A stretch of 64,000 nt of DNA. Source: Janthinobacterium sp. J1-1. GTDB taxonomy: Bacteria > Pseudomonadota > Gammaproteobacteria > Burkholderiales > Burkholderiaceae_D. The stretch lies in NCBI RefSeq assembly GCF_030944405.1, contig NZ_CP132339.1, positions 3,038,001 to 3,102,000 on the forward strand. The letters are read 5' to 3'. The position numbers and the translations under genes were made by a program. Each line of letters starts with the position of its first letter. Position 1 is the stretch's first letter. Shown piece by piece: positions 19,285 to 27,998 of this stretch. Under the pieces are notes generated by a model that ran no database searches, was not told the DNA's origin, and saw nothing but the letters and a program-made list of their open reading frames with translations.

Positions 19285-19905
19285 TCAGGTTTGCGCGTCG
19301 TCGGGCGCGGTGGCGATCACCGCCGGGCGCTGTTCAAACTGCGCGTGCCAGGCGGCCAGCAGGGGGCGCGTGGCACGCCAGCCCAGGTCCGGAAAACGGT
19401 AGTCGATATACGACAGCATGCAGCCCACGCTGACGTGGCCGATATCGAAACCGTCCTGCGCCAGGGCGTCGGCTTCCTGCTCCAGGCGGTCGAGCGAGCC
19501 ATTGATTTTCAGCGAGAACGCGGCCAGCCACTCGGGCAGCTGCTGCGCGGCGGTTTTCATGCGTTCCTGGCGCCACAGCAGCAGCACCGCCAGCATGCCG
19601 TCGGCCAGCGCCTGGCGGCGCAGCGCCAGCCAGCGCGTGGGCCCAAGCGGCGGGAAGAATGGCGCGCCGTCGTGCAGGCCGTCCAGGTATTCGCAGATGA
19701 CGGGGGAGTCGTACAGGGGCTGGCCGTCGTCGAGCACCAGCGTGGGGATCTGGCTCAAGGGATTGTCAGCCAGGATGGCGGGGTTCGGCGTGGCCATGGC
19801 GGCCACCGAGCGCACATAATTCACGCGCGCTTCGAGGCCGGTTTCCTTGAGCAGGACGGTGACCTTGCGGACAAACGGCGATCTTGGGGACCAGTGAAGT
19901 TTCAT
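19285..19905 (-). CDS. Glutathione S-transferase family protein
   Basis: 206 residues with a thioredoxin-like N-terminal domain (WSPRSPFVRK active-site loop, cis-Pro in SQIPTLV, gamma-Glu site DSPVI) and an all-alpha C-terminal domain. In catabolic operons such proteins often isomerise or dehalogenate intermediates with glutathione. A second glutathione-dependent enzyme (maleylacetoacetate isomerase) and a ChaC-like cyclotransferase lie nearby. Confidence 0.9.
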   Translation of the reverse strand: MKLHWSPRSPFVRKVTVLLKETGLEARVNYVRSVAAMATPNPAILADNPLSQIPTLVLDDGQPLYDSPVICEYLDGLHDGAPFFPPLGPTRWLALRRQALADGMLAVLLLWRQERMKTAAQQLPEWLAAFSLKINGSLDRLEQEADALAQDGFDIGHVSVGCMLSYIDYRFPDLGWRATRPLLAAWHAQFEQRPAVIATAPDDAQT

Positions 19906-19945
19906 GCCATTCCTTTTCAGTGTAGAAAAGCGATGGCCGCAACCA

Positions 19946-20710
19946 TCACTTCAGTTTAATGTCGAGGCGCACCACGTCGCCCCGGTAAATTCCTTGTCCG
20001 ACAAATACCAGGCAGCCGTCGCGGTCGACCGCCGAGCGGGCCACGTGCGCCACCGGCGCGTTCAGCGGCAGCTGCAGCAGCGCGGCCAGGTCCGGATCGG
20101 CCGAACCCAGGGTCAGCGTCTGGTGCGCCTCGGCGATTTCCAGCCCCGGCAACTCGCGCAGGATGCGCATCGAGGTCTTGGTCTCGAACGACTCCGGCGC
20201 GATGCGCTCGCACAGGCGCTCGTCGATATACACGTCGCCCAGGTAATACGGTTTGCCGTTGCGCCAGTGGCGCCGCCGCCAGTGCTGGTAGAACGGCGCC
20301 ATGCTGCCGACCATCGGATCGGGCGGCGCCGGCGCCAGCCGCTCGCGCTGCGTCAGAATCTCGATCGTCACGCCATCGGGTGCGATCAGCTGGCCCGACC
20401 AGTCCGACGCCACTTCGCACCAGAACTGTTCCTGCGGCTTGCCGATCACGAACGTGCCCTTGGCGCGGTAGCGGGCGATCAGCTTTTCTGCTTCCAGCAA
20501 ATCGAGCGCCTGACGCACCGTGGCGCGGGCCACCTGGCACTCGGCCGCCAGTTCATCGACGGTCGGTATCTGCTGTCCTACCTGCCACTGTCCCGACTCC
20601 ACGCGGCGCCGGAACAGGCTGGCCAGCTGCACGTAGCGCGATGCCGCGCTGCGGCTGAAATCGATGGCGCCGGCTGCGCTGCCGGTGCCGGGTAATGGGG
20701 CTGCTTTCAT
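19946..20710 (-). CDS. GntR-family (HutC/UTRA) regulator
   Basis: 254 residues: winged helix-turn-helix (about 15-85, with TVDELAAECQVARATVRQAL) and a UTRA effector domain ending VVRLDIKLK. The ATG at 20710 is preferred over a TTG just before it; GAGAGAA is upstream. It sits inside the catabolic run between the ECH and GST genes, with 91 bases upstream that could hold its own promoter. It is the best candidate to bind the paired operators at 11351 and 24580; HutC-type repressors normally release DNA when a pathway intermediate binds the UTRA domain. Confidence 0.9.
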   Translation of the reverse strand: MKAAPLPGTGSAAGAIDFSRSAASRYVQLASLFRRRVESGQWQVGQQIPTVDELAAECQVARATVRQALDLLEAEKLIARYRAKGTFVIGKPQEQFWCEVASDWSGQLIAPDGVTIEILTQRERLAPAPPDPMVGSMAPFYQHWRRRHWRNGKPYYLGDVYIDERLCERIAPESFETKTSMRILRELPGLEIAEAHQTLTLGSADPDLAALLQLPLNAPVAHVARSAVDRDGCLVFVGQGIYRGDVVRLDIKLK

Positions 20711-20801
20711 CAAATTCTCTCAAAGGGGATAGCACAATGTTGTTATTATGACCCAATCAGTTGATGAACCAGCTTTTTGACTTTTATGGGCGCCTTGCCG
20801 C

Positions 20802-21578
20802 TTACATCCCCTGGAACTGCGGCGCGCGTTTTTCCAGGAAGGCGCGCATGCCTTCCTGCTGGTCCTCGGTGTCGAACAGCAGCTGGAAAGCCTTGCGTTC
20901 GAGCAGCAATGCGCTTTCCAAAGGCGCGTCCTGGCCCTGCTGCACCACTTCGCGGATCGCGCGCACGGCCAGTGGCGGCATGGCGGCTATCGTCGCGCCC
21001 AAGACAAGCGCGCGGCTCAATGCCTCGCCGTCCGGGCACAGTTCCGACACCATCCCGCACGCAAACGCCTGCGTGGCGGTCACCGCTTCACCGGTCAGCA
21101 TCATGCGCAGCGCCTGGTATTTGCCGATGGTGCGCAGCAGCCGCTGCGTGCCGCCGGCGCCGGGCATGATGCCGACGCGGATTTCCGGCTGGCCGAAACG
21201 CGCGCCCTCGGCGGCCACGATCAGGTCGCAGGCCAGCGCCAGTTCGCATCCTCCCCCCAGCGCATAGCCTTCGACGGCCGCGATCAGCGGTTTGCTGCTG
21301 TGGCGCAGGGTGGTAAACACCTGGTCGGTGGCGTTCAGGGTATGGCTGGTGGGCGTCATGTCCAGCATCTCGTCGATATCGGTGCCGGCGACAAAATAGC
21401 TGCCGGCGCCGGTCAGCACGATCACCTTGATGCTGTCGTCCGCGCCCAGTTCCCGCACGAACCCGGTCAGCAGGCGTTTGACTTCCAGGTTCAGCGCATT
21501 GCGGCGCGCGGGACGATCGATCGTGATAACGGCCACGCCAGGCGCCGCGATCGAAAAGCTGACGGGTGGCTGGTTCAT
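20802..21578 (-). CDS. Enoyl-CoA hydratase
   Basis: 258-residue crotonase with both hydratase glutamates (GGGCELALACD and FGQPEIRVGIMPGAGG). The oxyanion motif is slightly changed (VAGTDI). Hydrates a trans-2-enoyl-CoA to the 3-hydroxyacyl-CoA. Its start overlaps the dehydrogenase stop by 4 bases, so the pair is co-translated and acts in sequence in a beta-oxidation-like step. Confidence 0.92.
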   Translation of the reverse strand: MNQPPVSFSIAAPGVAVITIDRPARRNALNLEVKRLLTGFVRELGADDSIKVIVLTGAGSYFVAGTDIDEMLDMTPTSHTLNATDQVFTTLRHSSKPLIAAVEGYALGGGCELALACDLIVAAEGARFGQPEIRVGIMPGAGGTQRLLRTIGKYQALRMMLTGEAVTATQAFACGMVSELCPDGEALSRALVLGATIAAMPPLAVRAIREVVQQGQDAPLESALLLERKAFQLLFDTEDQQEGMRAFLEKRAPQFQGM

Positions 21579-23101
21579 TGCGCGTGCTCCCGGTAAAACG
21601 GCTGGCCGGTCAGCGCGCGGCGCGCCAGCAAGGGCGAACTGCGGTAGCGTTCTTCGCCATAGGTGGCCGCCAGGTTGGCCAGCACGCGCTGGATCACGGC
21701 GGGGCCGATCGCGTCGGCCCAGGCCAGCGGCCCGCGCGGATAATTGACGCCATTGACCATTGCCAGGTCCGTGTCCTGTACGCTGGCGATGCCCTGCTGG
21801 ACCACCTCGGCCGCTTCATTGGCCAGCATGGCGACCGTGCGCATCACCACCATGCCGGGTGCGTCGTCGATCACGATGACCTGCTTGCCCAGCGCCTGGA
21901 AAAATCCCGTGACGGCAGCCAGCGCACCAACTTGGGCCTGGTCGGCGCATGCGAGGGCGATGGTAGTGGCTTTTGCGTAATCGAGCGCCAGGTCGAACAG
22001 CACCGATACTTCGGCGTCGGCAGCGTGACGCGCGGTGGCGCTGTGGCCATCGCTCAAGGCGACACCCACGCCGGCAATGCGCAGCACGCCCTTGCCGGCG
22101 GCATAGCTGACATCGATGCCGGCCGCCTGCGCCAGCGCGGCCAGCGGCGCCGCCACGCCAAGGTCGCCCTCGACCACGATGGAAGCCGGCGCTGCTTCAG
22201 GGGCGGCAAATGGCACCACAGGGTTGGCTGCATCGGCGCCATACTGGTAAAAGCCGCTGCCGGTTTTCTTGCCCAGCCAGCCCGCGTCGACCAGCTCTTT
22301 TTGCAGCAGGGACGGCGTGTAGCGCGCGTCGCTGTACAGGGCGTCGTAGACCGAGCGGGTGACGGCGTAATTGACGTCGTGGCCGATCAGGTCCATCAGC
22401 TCGAAGGCGCCCATGCGAAAGCCGCCGCTGCCGCGCAGGATGGCGTCAATCGCCGCCACGCCGGCCGCGCGTTCGGTCAGCAGGCGCAGCGCTTCGCCAT
22501 AAAACGGACGGGCCACGCGGTTGACGATAAAACCCGGCGTCGAGGCGCAGCGTACCGGCACCTTGCCCCAGGCCAGCGCGGTGGCGAACAGGGTGTCGGC
22601 CACGGCTTGGGCCGTGACCTTGCCACTGACAATTTCCACCAGCGGCAGCACCGGTGCGGGGTTGAAGAAGTGCAGGCCGGCCACCTGTTGCGGGCGCTGC
22701 AGCCGGGCCGCAATCGCGGTGACCGACAGCGACGAGGTATTGCTGGCGATGATGGCGTTCGGCGCCAGCAGCGCCTCGACCTCGGCCAGTACCTTGGCCT
22801 TGATATCGATGTTTTCCACGATCGCTTCGATCACCAGCGCCGCTTTCGACAAGTCCGCCAGGTGGGCGCCGCGCTGCAGGCGGCCCAGGCGGTCGAGGCG
22901 GGTGGCCTCGTCGATCTTGCCCCTGGCCTGCAGGCGCTGGTAGGCGTCGGCGATCGAGGCGATGCCGCGGTCGAGCGCGGCAGGCGCCGCGTCGTGCAGC
23001 ACCACATGGTGGCCGGCGTTCAGCGCCACCTGGACGATGCCGCTGCCCATGGCGCCGGCGCCGATCACGCCGATCAAATCAGTTGCTTGTAATGCGCTCA
23101 T
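21575..23101 (-). CDS. 3-hydroxyacyl-CoA dehydrogenase (PaaH/adipyl type, two C-terminal domains)
   Basis: 508 residues. The NAD-binding Rossmann motif GVIGAGAMGSGI is at the N-terminus, then LHFFNPAPV, and two 3HCDH C-terminal domains (the first with FELMDLIGHDV, the second near residue 410). This two-copy layout is that of PaaH-type enzymes acting on dicarboxylyl- or aromatic-derived hydroxyacyl-CoAs. It produces a 3-ketoacyl-CoA; no thiolase gene is in the cluster, so thiolysis must come from elsewhere. Confidence 0.92.
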   Translation of the reverse strand: MSALQATDLIGVIGAGAMGSGIVQVALNAGHHVVLHDAAPAALDRGIASIADAYQRLQARGKIDEATRLDRLGRLQRGAHLADLSKAALVIEAIVENIDIKAKVLAEVEALLAPNAIIASNTSSLSVTAIAARLQRPQQVAGLHFFNPAPVLPLVEIVSGKVTAQAVADTLFATALAWGKVPVRCASTPGFIVNRVARPFYGEALRLLTERAAGVAAIDAILRGSGGFRMGAFELMDLIGHDVNYAVTRSVYDALYSDARYTPSLLQKELVDAGWLGKKTGSGFYQYGADAANPVVPFAAPEAAPASIVVEGDLGVAAPLAALAQAAGIDVSYAAGKGVLRIAGVGVALSDGHSATARHAADAEVSVLFDLALDYAKATTIALACADQAQVGALAAVTGFFQALGKQVIVIDDAPGMVVMRTVAMLANEAAEVVQQGIASVQDTDLAMVNGVNYPRGPLAWADAIGPAVIQRVLANLAATYGEERYRSSPLLARRALTGQPFYREHAQ

Positions 23102-23126
23102 ATCTTCTTCGCTTGATGGTGATGAA

Positions 23127-24485
23127 TTATTTCGCGGCAGCGGGCTTGAGCAGCGCTTCCGGCTTCACGCCGATCAGCAGGGTCACGGCGCCGAACAGCA
23201 TCAGGGCGGCAAAGTAGTACTGGCCCATCGCCAGGCTGCCCGTGGTGGACGACAGCCAGCCCACCAGCATCGGGCTGAACACGCTGCCCAGGCCCGCAAA
23301 GGTGCTGAGCAACGCGATGCCGCCGGCGGCCGCCTTGCCGCTCAGGAAGGACGATGGCAGGGTCCAGAATGGTCCCGTCAGGCCCAAGGTCCCTGCCGTG
23401 GCCAGGGTCAGCATCAGCAGCGACAGCGGCACGTTGCCCTGTACCGAAGGCAGGCTGGCCCAGCCGATGGCGGCGCAGAAGGCAGGGATGGCCACGTGCC
23501 AGCGGCGTTCGCCGGTGCGGTCGGAATGGCGGGCGTTCAGGTACTGCACGATCAGCGCGATCAGGAACGGAATCACGGACAGAATACCGATGGTCATCAC
23601 GTTGTCGATGCCGGACTTGCGGATGATGGTCGGCAGCCAGAAAAACACGCCGCCGGTGCTGACCAGCACTGCGATGCCCATGCCGGACAGCCAGTACAGT
23701 TTCGGATCGCGGATGGCGTCCATGTAGGAGTGTTCACTGCCGTTTTTCTTGACGCTGACGCTTTTCGCCAGGTCTTCCGTGATGATGTTTTTCTGCGCCG
23801 GCGTCAGCCATTTTGCCGAGGCGGGACCGTCCTGCAGGTAGAAGTACGCCACCAGGCCCAGGGCGCAGGCCGGCAAACCTTCGACGATGAACATCCACTG
23901 CCAGCCCTTCATGCCGGCCACGCCTTCGAAGGTGTGCATCAGCCAGCCCGACAGCGGGCCACCGAGCATGCCGGCCAGCGGAATCGAGGCGGTGAACAGC
24001 GCATTGAAACGCGCGCGGCGGTTCAGCGGCACCCAGTAGGTAAGATACAGCAGCATGCCGGGGAACATGCCCGCTTCGGCCGCGCCCAGCAGGAAGCGCA
24101 TTACATAGAAGTGGGTGGAGGTTTGCATGAAGGCCATGCCGGCCGAGAACAGGCCCCACAGCACCATGATGCGCAGCAGCGTCTGGCGCACGCCGTTCTT
24201 GTGCAGGACCATGTTGCTGGGGACTTCAAACAGGATATAGCCGACATAGAAAATGCCGGCGCCGATGCCGTAGATGGCGTCGTTGAAACCGAGGTCGGTG
24301 ACGAAATGCAGTTTGGCGAAACCGATATTGGCGCGGTCGATAAAGGCCACGATATAGCACAACATCAGGAAAGGCATGATGCGCCACAAGACCTTGCGGT
24401 AGACCGCATTGGCCTCCAGGTCGCGCGCGCTGGTATCGGACACCGGATGCGCGTGCGCGTTCCGGACTGTATCGGCTGTAGTCAT
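23127..24485 (-). CDS. MFS transporter, anion:cation symporter (ACS) family
   Basis: 452 residues, 12 predicted membrane helices, with the ACS signature FIDRANIGFAK in the first helix region. The family takes up organic acids and aromatic acids such as 4-hydroxyphenylacetate, phthalate and tartrate. The ATG at 24485 has GGAGA upstream. First gene of the minus-strand catabolic operon, behind the operator at 24580-24603, so it probably imports the pathway substrate. Confidence 0.93.
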   Translation of the reverse strand: MTTADTVRNAHAHPVSDTSARDLEANAVYRKVLWRIMPFLMLCYIVAFIDRANIGFAKLHFVTDLGFNDAIYGIGAGIFYVGYILFEVPSNMVLHKNGVRQTLLRIMVLWGLFSAGMAFMQTSTHFYVMRFLLGAAEAGMFPGMLLYLTYWVPLNRRARFNALFTASIPLAGMLGGPLSGWLMHTFEGVAGMKGWQWMFIVEGLPACALGLVAYFYLQDGPASAKWLTPAQKNIITEDLAKSVSVKKNGSEHSYMDAIRDPKLYWLSGMGIAVLVSTGGVFFWLPTIIRKSGIDNVMTIGILSVIPFLIALIVQYLNARHSDRTGERRWHVAIPAFCAAIGWASLPSVQGNVPLSLLMLTLATAGTLGLTGPFWTLPSSFLSGKAAAGGIALLSTFAGLGSVFSPMLVGWLSSTTGSLAMGQYYFAALMLFGAVTLLIGVKPEALLKPAAAK

Positions 24486-24576
24486 TGGTATCTCCAGGGT
24501 CTGGTTTTTATTTTTATCATGATGGGGGCGGCCTTGAAAACAAGTTCGTCGGCACGCCGGCAAAAACGCTGAAAGT

Positions 24577-24603
24577 ATTATAGGTCAGTTTTATGACCTT
24601 TAT
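24577..24603 (-). promoter_or_regulatory. Operator palindrome copy 2 and -10 element before the MFS gene
   Basis: ATAGGTCAG-N5-TGACCTTTAT at 24580-24603 repeats the porin operator exactly in all 19 fixed bases. On the minus strand a perfect TATAAT (24582-24577) overlaps its downstream edge, so a bound protein would cover the -10/-35 region. The -35 is poor. Confidence 0.7.
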
Positions 24604-24636
24604 GCGGAAAATTTTTGACGTGATGGTTTTTTGCAC

Positions 24637-25248
24637 TCAGCTTGTCTGCGCCAGCTCCGCCAGGTGCTGTTCGATGGCAAACACATGAGGATCAACTTTG
24701 CCCAGTTCGCGCAGCGCGCTGGCCAGGTGCAGCAGGTAGTCGCTGTTCGGGCCGCTGGGGCCGCTTGACCTGGCGATCTGGCGCGCGATGTCCAGTTCCG
24801 GTGCGGCGCCCAGAAAGGCCGCGTTTTCCTCGTTGGCGATATACACCAGGCCTTCCGTGCTGCTGCCGTCGTCAAAGGTGATGGCGGTGGCCAGGCGCAA
24901 ATAGCCGTTCTTTTCGCGGTGGTCGAGGTGGGCGAACACTTCCGGCGTGATCAGATAGGCCATGCCGTCGCAGATGGCGCCCGCCTGCGGCACGATGGTG
25001 GCCACGCGGCCGGGCGCCAGCGGCGTGCCGCGATGATCGTGCGAGCCCTGCCAGAAACGCCGGGTCCAGCCGGCGATGCTGGCAGGGCGCCGTTCGATAA
25101 ACGGAAAGTCGGCCTTGTAGATCAGCGAGCCATAGCCGAACAGCCAAACTTCGCTGTGGCCGTCGAAGTGCTTCATGCGCCGGTTGATGGCGATGGTGGC
25201 GGCGTCGATCTCCGACAGGTCAGGCGCGGCGGGGGAGGGCTGTGTCAT
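24637..25248 (-). CDS. ChaC-like gamma-glutamylcyclotransferase
   Basis: 203 residues with the cyclotransferase glycine loop WLFGYGSLIYK and the conserved RRFWQGSHDHRGTP. ChaC proteins cleave glutathione to 5-oxoproline and Cys-Gly. The catalytic Glu region is plausible around PEVFAHLDHREKNGY. ATG at 25248 is preferred to a TTG at 25266. It lies between the MFS operon and a LysR gene and may be an unlinked housekeeping gene. Confidence 0.87.
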   Translation of the reverse strand: MTQPSPAAPDLSEIDAATIAINRRMKHFDGHSEVWLFGYGSLIYKADFPFIERRPASIAGWTRRFWQGSHDHRGTPLAPGRVATIVPQAGAICDGMAYLITPEVFAHLDHREKNGYLRLATAITFDDGSSTEGLVYIANEENAAFLGAAPELDIARQIARSSGPSGPNSDYLLHLASALRELGKVDPHVFAIEQHLAELAQTS

Positions 25249-25276
25249 GGAATCAAATGCAATCAATGAACGGCGA

Positions 25277-26209
25277 TTATACCGGCGCCGCCGGCGCGCC
25301 GCTGCCGACGTTCCATTCGTGCGTCTCGACGAACTTGAACAGAAAGGCCATGAAGCTTTCGGCCGCCGGCGACAGTGAGCGGCCGGTTTTCGTGTACACG
25401 AAAAAGCGCCGCGTCAGTTCCGGCTCGTGCAGGGTGCGCATCTGCAGCCGGTACAGTTTCACCATCGGTTCCGCATACGGCAAACAGGCCGTGACGCCCA
25501 GGTTGGCGCTGACCATGGCCAGCGCGGTGGTCATGAAGGTCACTTCGTTATACGGGTTCAGCGACAGCTCGCGAAACGCGCCGTGCATGTCGCGCAGCAG
25601 CCGTTCGGTGAACTGGCCCTGCAGCGAAATAAAGGGATAATCGGCGACGTCGGCCCAGGTCACTTTTTCCTTGTGCCGCAGCGGGTGCTGTTCGGGAAAC
25701 ACCAGCACGAATGGCATTTCGAACAGCACTTGCGCGGCGATTTCCGCCGTCGGATCGCGCTCGGGGCCGATGCCGAAATCGACTTCGCCGCTGAACACGC
25801 GGCCCGATACGTTCTCCACCGGGCAGTCGACCAGGCGCAGCTGCACGTCCGGGTGGGCCTGGCGGTAGGCGGCGATCACTTCGGGCAGCAGGGTGCACGA
25901 CATCATCTGCGGCGCGGCGATGCGCACCATGCCGGTTTTCAATGCCTTGCGCTGGGCGATGCCCGCCATGGCGCCGTCGAGGTCCTCGATCATCTTTTCA
26001 AACAGCGGATACAGTTCGCGGCCGATTTCGGACAACTGCGTCTTGCGCGTGCTGCGCTCGACCACGCGCACCCCCAATATGCTTTCCAGTTCCTTGATCA
26101 GGCCGCTCAGGGCCGACTGGGTGACGTGCAGGTATTCGGCGGCCAGGGTAAAACTGCCGGTCTTGGCAAGGGCGACAAGGGCGCGCATCTGGCGCAGGCT
26201 GGGACTCAT
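25277..26209 (-). CDS. LysR-family transcriptional regulator
   Basis: 310 residues; helix-turn-helix at about 5-62 (TGSFTLAAEYLHVTQSALSG) and a substrate-binding domain. It is divergent from the FAA hydrolase gene (93-base gap), so that gene and maiA are its likely targets. The ATG at 26209 gives the usual LysR start (MSPSLRQMRALV). Confidence 0.92.
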   Translation of the reverse strand: MSPSLRQMRALVALAKTGSFTLAAEYLHVTQSALSGLIKELESILGVRVVERSTRKTQLSEIGRELYPLFEKMIEDLDGAMAGIAQRKALKTGMVRIAAPQMMSCTLLPEVIAAYRQAHPDVQLRLVDCPVENVSGRVFSGEVDFGIGPERDPTAEIAAQVLFEMPFVLVFPEQHPLRHKEKVTWADVADYPFISLQGQFTERLLRDMHGAFRELSLNPYNEVTFMTTALAMVSANLGVTACLPYAEPMVKLYRLQMRTLHEPELTRRFFVYTKTGRSLSPAAESFMAFLFKFVETHEWNVGSGAPAAPV

Positions 26210-26301
26210 GAGATAATCCGATAAATCGAGAGATAAATATTGTTTGCATGATAGACCCAAGAAGATTCTAATGGTGAAAAACCTCGCACAAGGACACCAT
26301 C

Positions 26302-27336
26302 ATGAAACTCGCCACCCTCAAGAACGCCAGCCGTGACGGCGCGCTGGTCCTCGTCAGCCGCGACCTGCGCCAGTACCTGCCGGTGCCCGCCATCGCCGCT
26401 ACCCTGCAAGCGGCGCTCGACGACTGGAACAGCATCGCGCCACAGCTCGAAGTTGCCTACGCCACCCTGAACGCCGGCCAGGCGCAAGACGCGCAGCCGT
26501 TCGACGCGGCCCTGTGCCATTCGCCGCTGCCGCGCGCCTACCAGTGGGCCGACGGCTCGGCGTATATCAATCACGTCGAGCTGGTGCGCAAGGCGCGCAA
26601 TGCCGACGTTCCCGCCTCGTTCTATACCGATCCGCTGATGTACCAGGGCGGTTCGGACAGTTTCATCGGCCCGCGCGATCCCATCTTTGCATTGTCGGAA
26701 GAATGGGGCATCGATCTGGAAGCGGAAGTGGCGGTGGTGACTGGCGATGTGGCGATGGGCGCCAGCGTGGAAGACGCGGCGCAGGCAATTCGCCTGGTGA
26801 TGCTGGTCAACGACGTCTCGCTGCGCAACCTGATCCCCGGCGAACTGGCGAAAGGCTTCGGCTTCTTCCAGTCGAAAGCGGCCAGCGCGTTTTCTCCGGT
26901 CGCCGTCACGCCGGACGAACTGGGCACCGACTGGCTGGATACCAAACTGCACCTGCCGTTGCTGGTGGAACTGAATGGCCAGCCCTTCGGCAAACCGAAT
27001 GCGGGCGAGGACATGACCTTCAATTTCGCCCAGCTGGTGGCGCATGCGGCGAAGACGCGCGAACTGGCCGCCGGCACCATCGTCGGCTCGGGCACGGTAT
27101 CGAACAAGCAGGGCAATCTGTTCGGTTCCAGCATCGACAACGGCGGCGTGGGCTACTGCTGCCTGGCCGAAGTGCGCATGTATGAAACCATCGAACACGG
27201 CGCGCCGAAAACGGGCTTCCTGAAATTTGGCGACACCGTGAAGATCGAGATGCGCGATGGCGCCGGCGCCAGCATCTTCGGCAGCATCGAGCAGGGCGTC
27301 GCGCCGTATGCCGGTAGCACCCGCGGCCGCAACTGA
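26302..27336 (+). CDS. Fumarylacetoacetate hydrolase family protein
   Basis: 344 residues of the FAA hydrolase fold. The metal-binding core shows IDLEAEVAVV, LVNDVSLRNL, GFFQSKAASAFSPV and GTVSNKQGNLFGSS. It cleaves fumarylacetoacetate to fumarate and acetoacetate, or a related acylpyruvate. It is 14 bases upstream of maleylacetoacetate isomerase, the preceding step of homogentisate/gentisate breakdown; the ring-cleaving dioxygenase is not in the window. AGGACACC precedes the ATG. Confidence 0.9.
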   Translation: MKLATLKNASRDGALVLVSRDLRQYLPVPAIAATLQAALDDWNSIAPQLEVAYATLNAGQAQDAQPFDAALCHSPLPRAYQWADGSAYINHVELVRKARNADVPASFYTDPLMYQGGSDSFIGPRDPIFALSEEWGIDLEAEVAVVTGDVAMGASVEDAAQAIRLVMLVNDVSLRNLIPGELAKGFGFFQSKAASAFSPVAVTPDELGTDWLDTKLHLPLLVELNGQPFGKPNAGEDMTFNFAQLVAHAAKTRELAAGTIVGSGTVSNKQGNLFGSSIDNGGVGYCCLAEVRMYETIEHGAPKTGFLKFGDTVKIEMRDGAGASIFGSIEQGVAPYAGSTRGRN

Positions 27337-27350
27337 AAGGAACCGCTGCC

Positions 27351-27998
27351 ATGAAGCTGTACACCTATTTTCGCAGCTCGGCCGCCTACCGCGTGCGCAT
27401 CGCCCTGAATCTCAAGGGCGTGGAGTACCAGGCGGTGCCCGTGCACCTGCTGCGCAGCGGGGGCGAGCAACTGGCCGACGCCTATCGCCAGGTCAATCCG
27501 TCGGCGCTGGTGCCCACGCTGGAAGACGATAACGGCGTGGTGATCGGCCAGTCGCTGGCGATCCTCGAATACCTGGAGGAGACGCGTCCCAAGCCGCCGT
27601 TGCTGCCCGGCGACGCGGCCGGCCGCGCCCACGTGCGTGCGCTGGCCTTGACCCTGGTGGCCGACACCCACCCGCTGGGCAACCTGCGCGTGCTCAAATA
27701 TATCAAAGGGGAACTGGGGCAGAGCGAAGAAGCCAAGCTGGCCTGGCAGCAGCACTGGCTGCGCGAAGGACTGCTCACGTTCGACGCGATGCTGGCCCGC
27801 GCCGGCAGCACGGGCCCATACTGCCATGGCGATACGCCGACCCTGGCCGACTGCTGCCTGGTGCCGCACCTGTTCAGCGCGCGGCGCTTCGAGGTCGACC
27901 TGGCACCGTTTCCGGCGCTGGTGCGCATCGATGCCGCGTGCGCGCAGCTGCCTGCGTTCCAGCTCGCGCATCCGTCGCGCCAGCCCGACGCGGAATAG
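27351..27998 (+). CDS. maiA: Maleylacetoacetate isomerase (zeta-class GST)
   Basis: 215 residues with the zeta-class motif SSAAYRVRIALNLKG at residues 8-22, cis-Pro in ALVPTL and QSLAILEYLEE. Glutathione-dependent cis-trans isomerisation of maleylacetoacetate or maleylpyruvate. Two-gene operon with the FAA hydrolase (AAGGAA upstream). Its stop codon ends at 27998 and the stop of the opposing gene begins at 27999. Confidence 0.93.
   Translation: MKLYTYFRSSAAYRVRIALNLKGVEYQAVPVHLLRSGGEQLADAYRQVNPSALVPTLEDDNGVVIGQSLAILEYLEETRPKPPLLPGDAAGRAHVRALALTLVADTHPLGNLRVLKYIKGELGQSEEAKLAWQQHWLREGLLTFDAMLARAGSTGPYCHGDTPTLADCCLVPHLFSARRFEVDLAPFPALVRIDAACAQLPAFQLAHPSRQPDAE

Noticed and set aside
20714..20801. 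Third copy of the GGTCA-N6-TGACC operator before the GntR gene
   Set aside because: Only one half-site (TGACC near 20748) is present; the partner half-site does not match.
26302..27998. Complete homogentisate pathway
   Set aside because: Only the isomerase and FAA hydrolase steps are here; no ring-cleavage dioxygenase or hydroxyphenylpyruvate dioxygenase is in the window.
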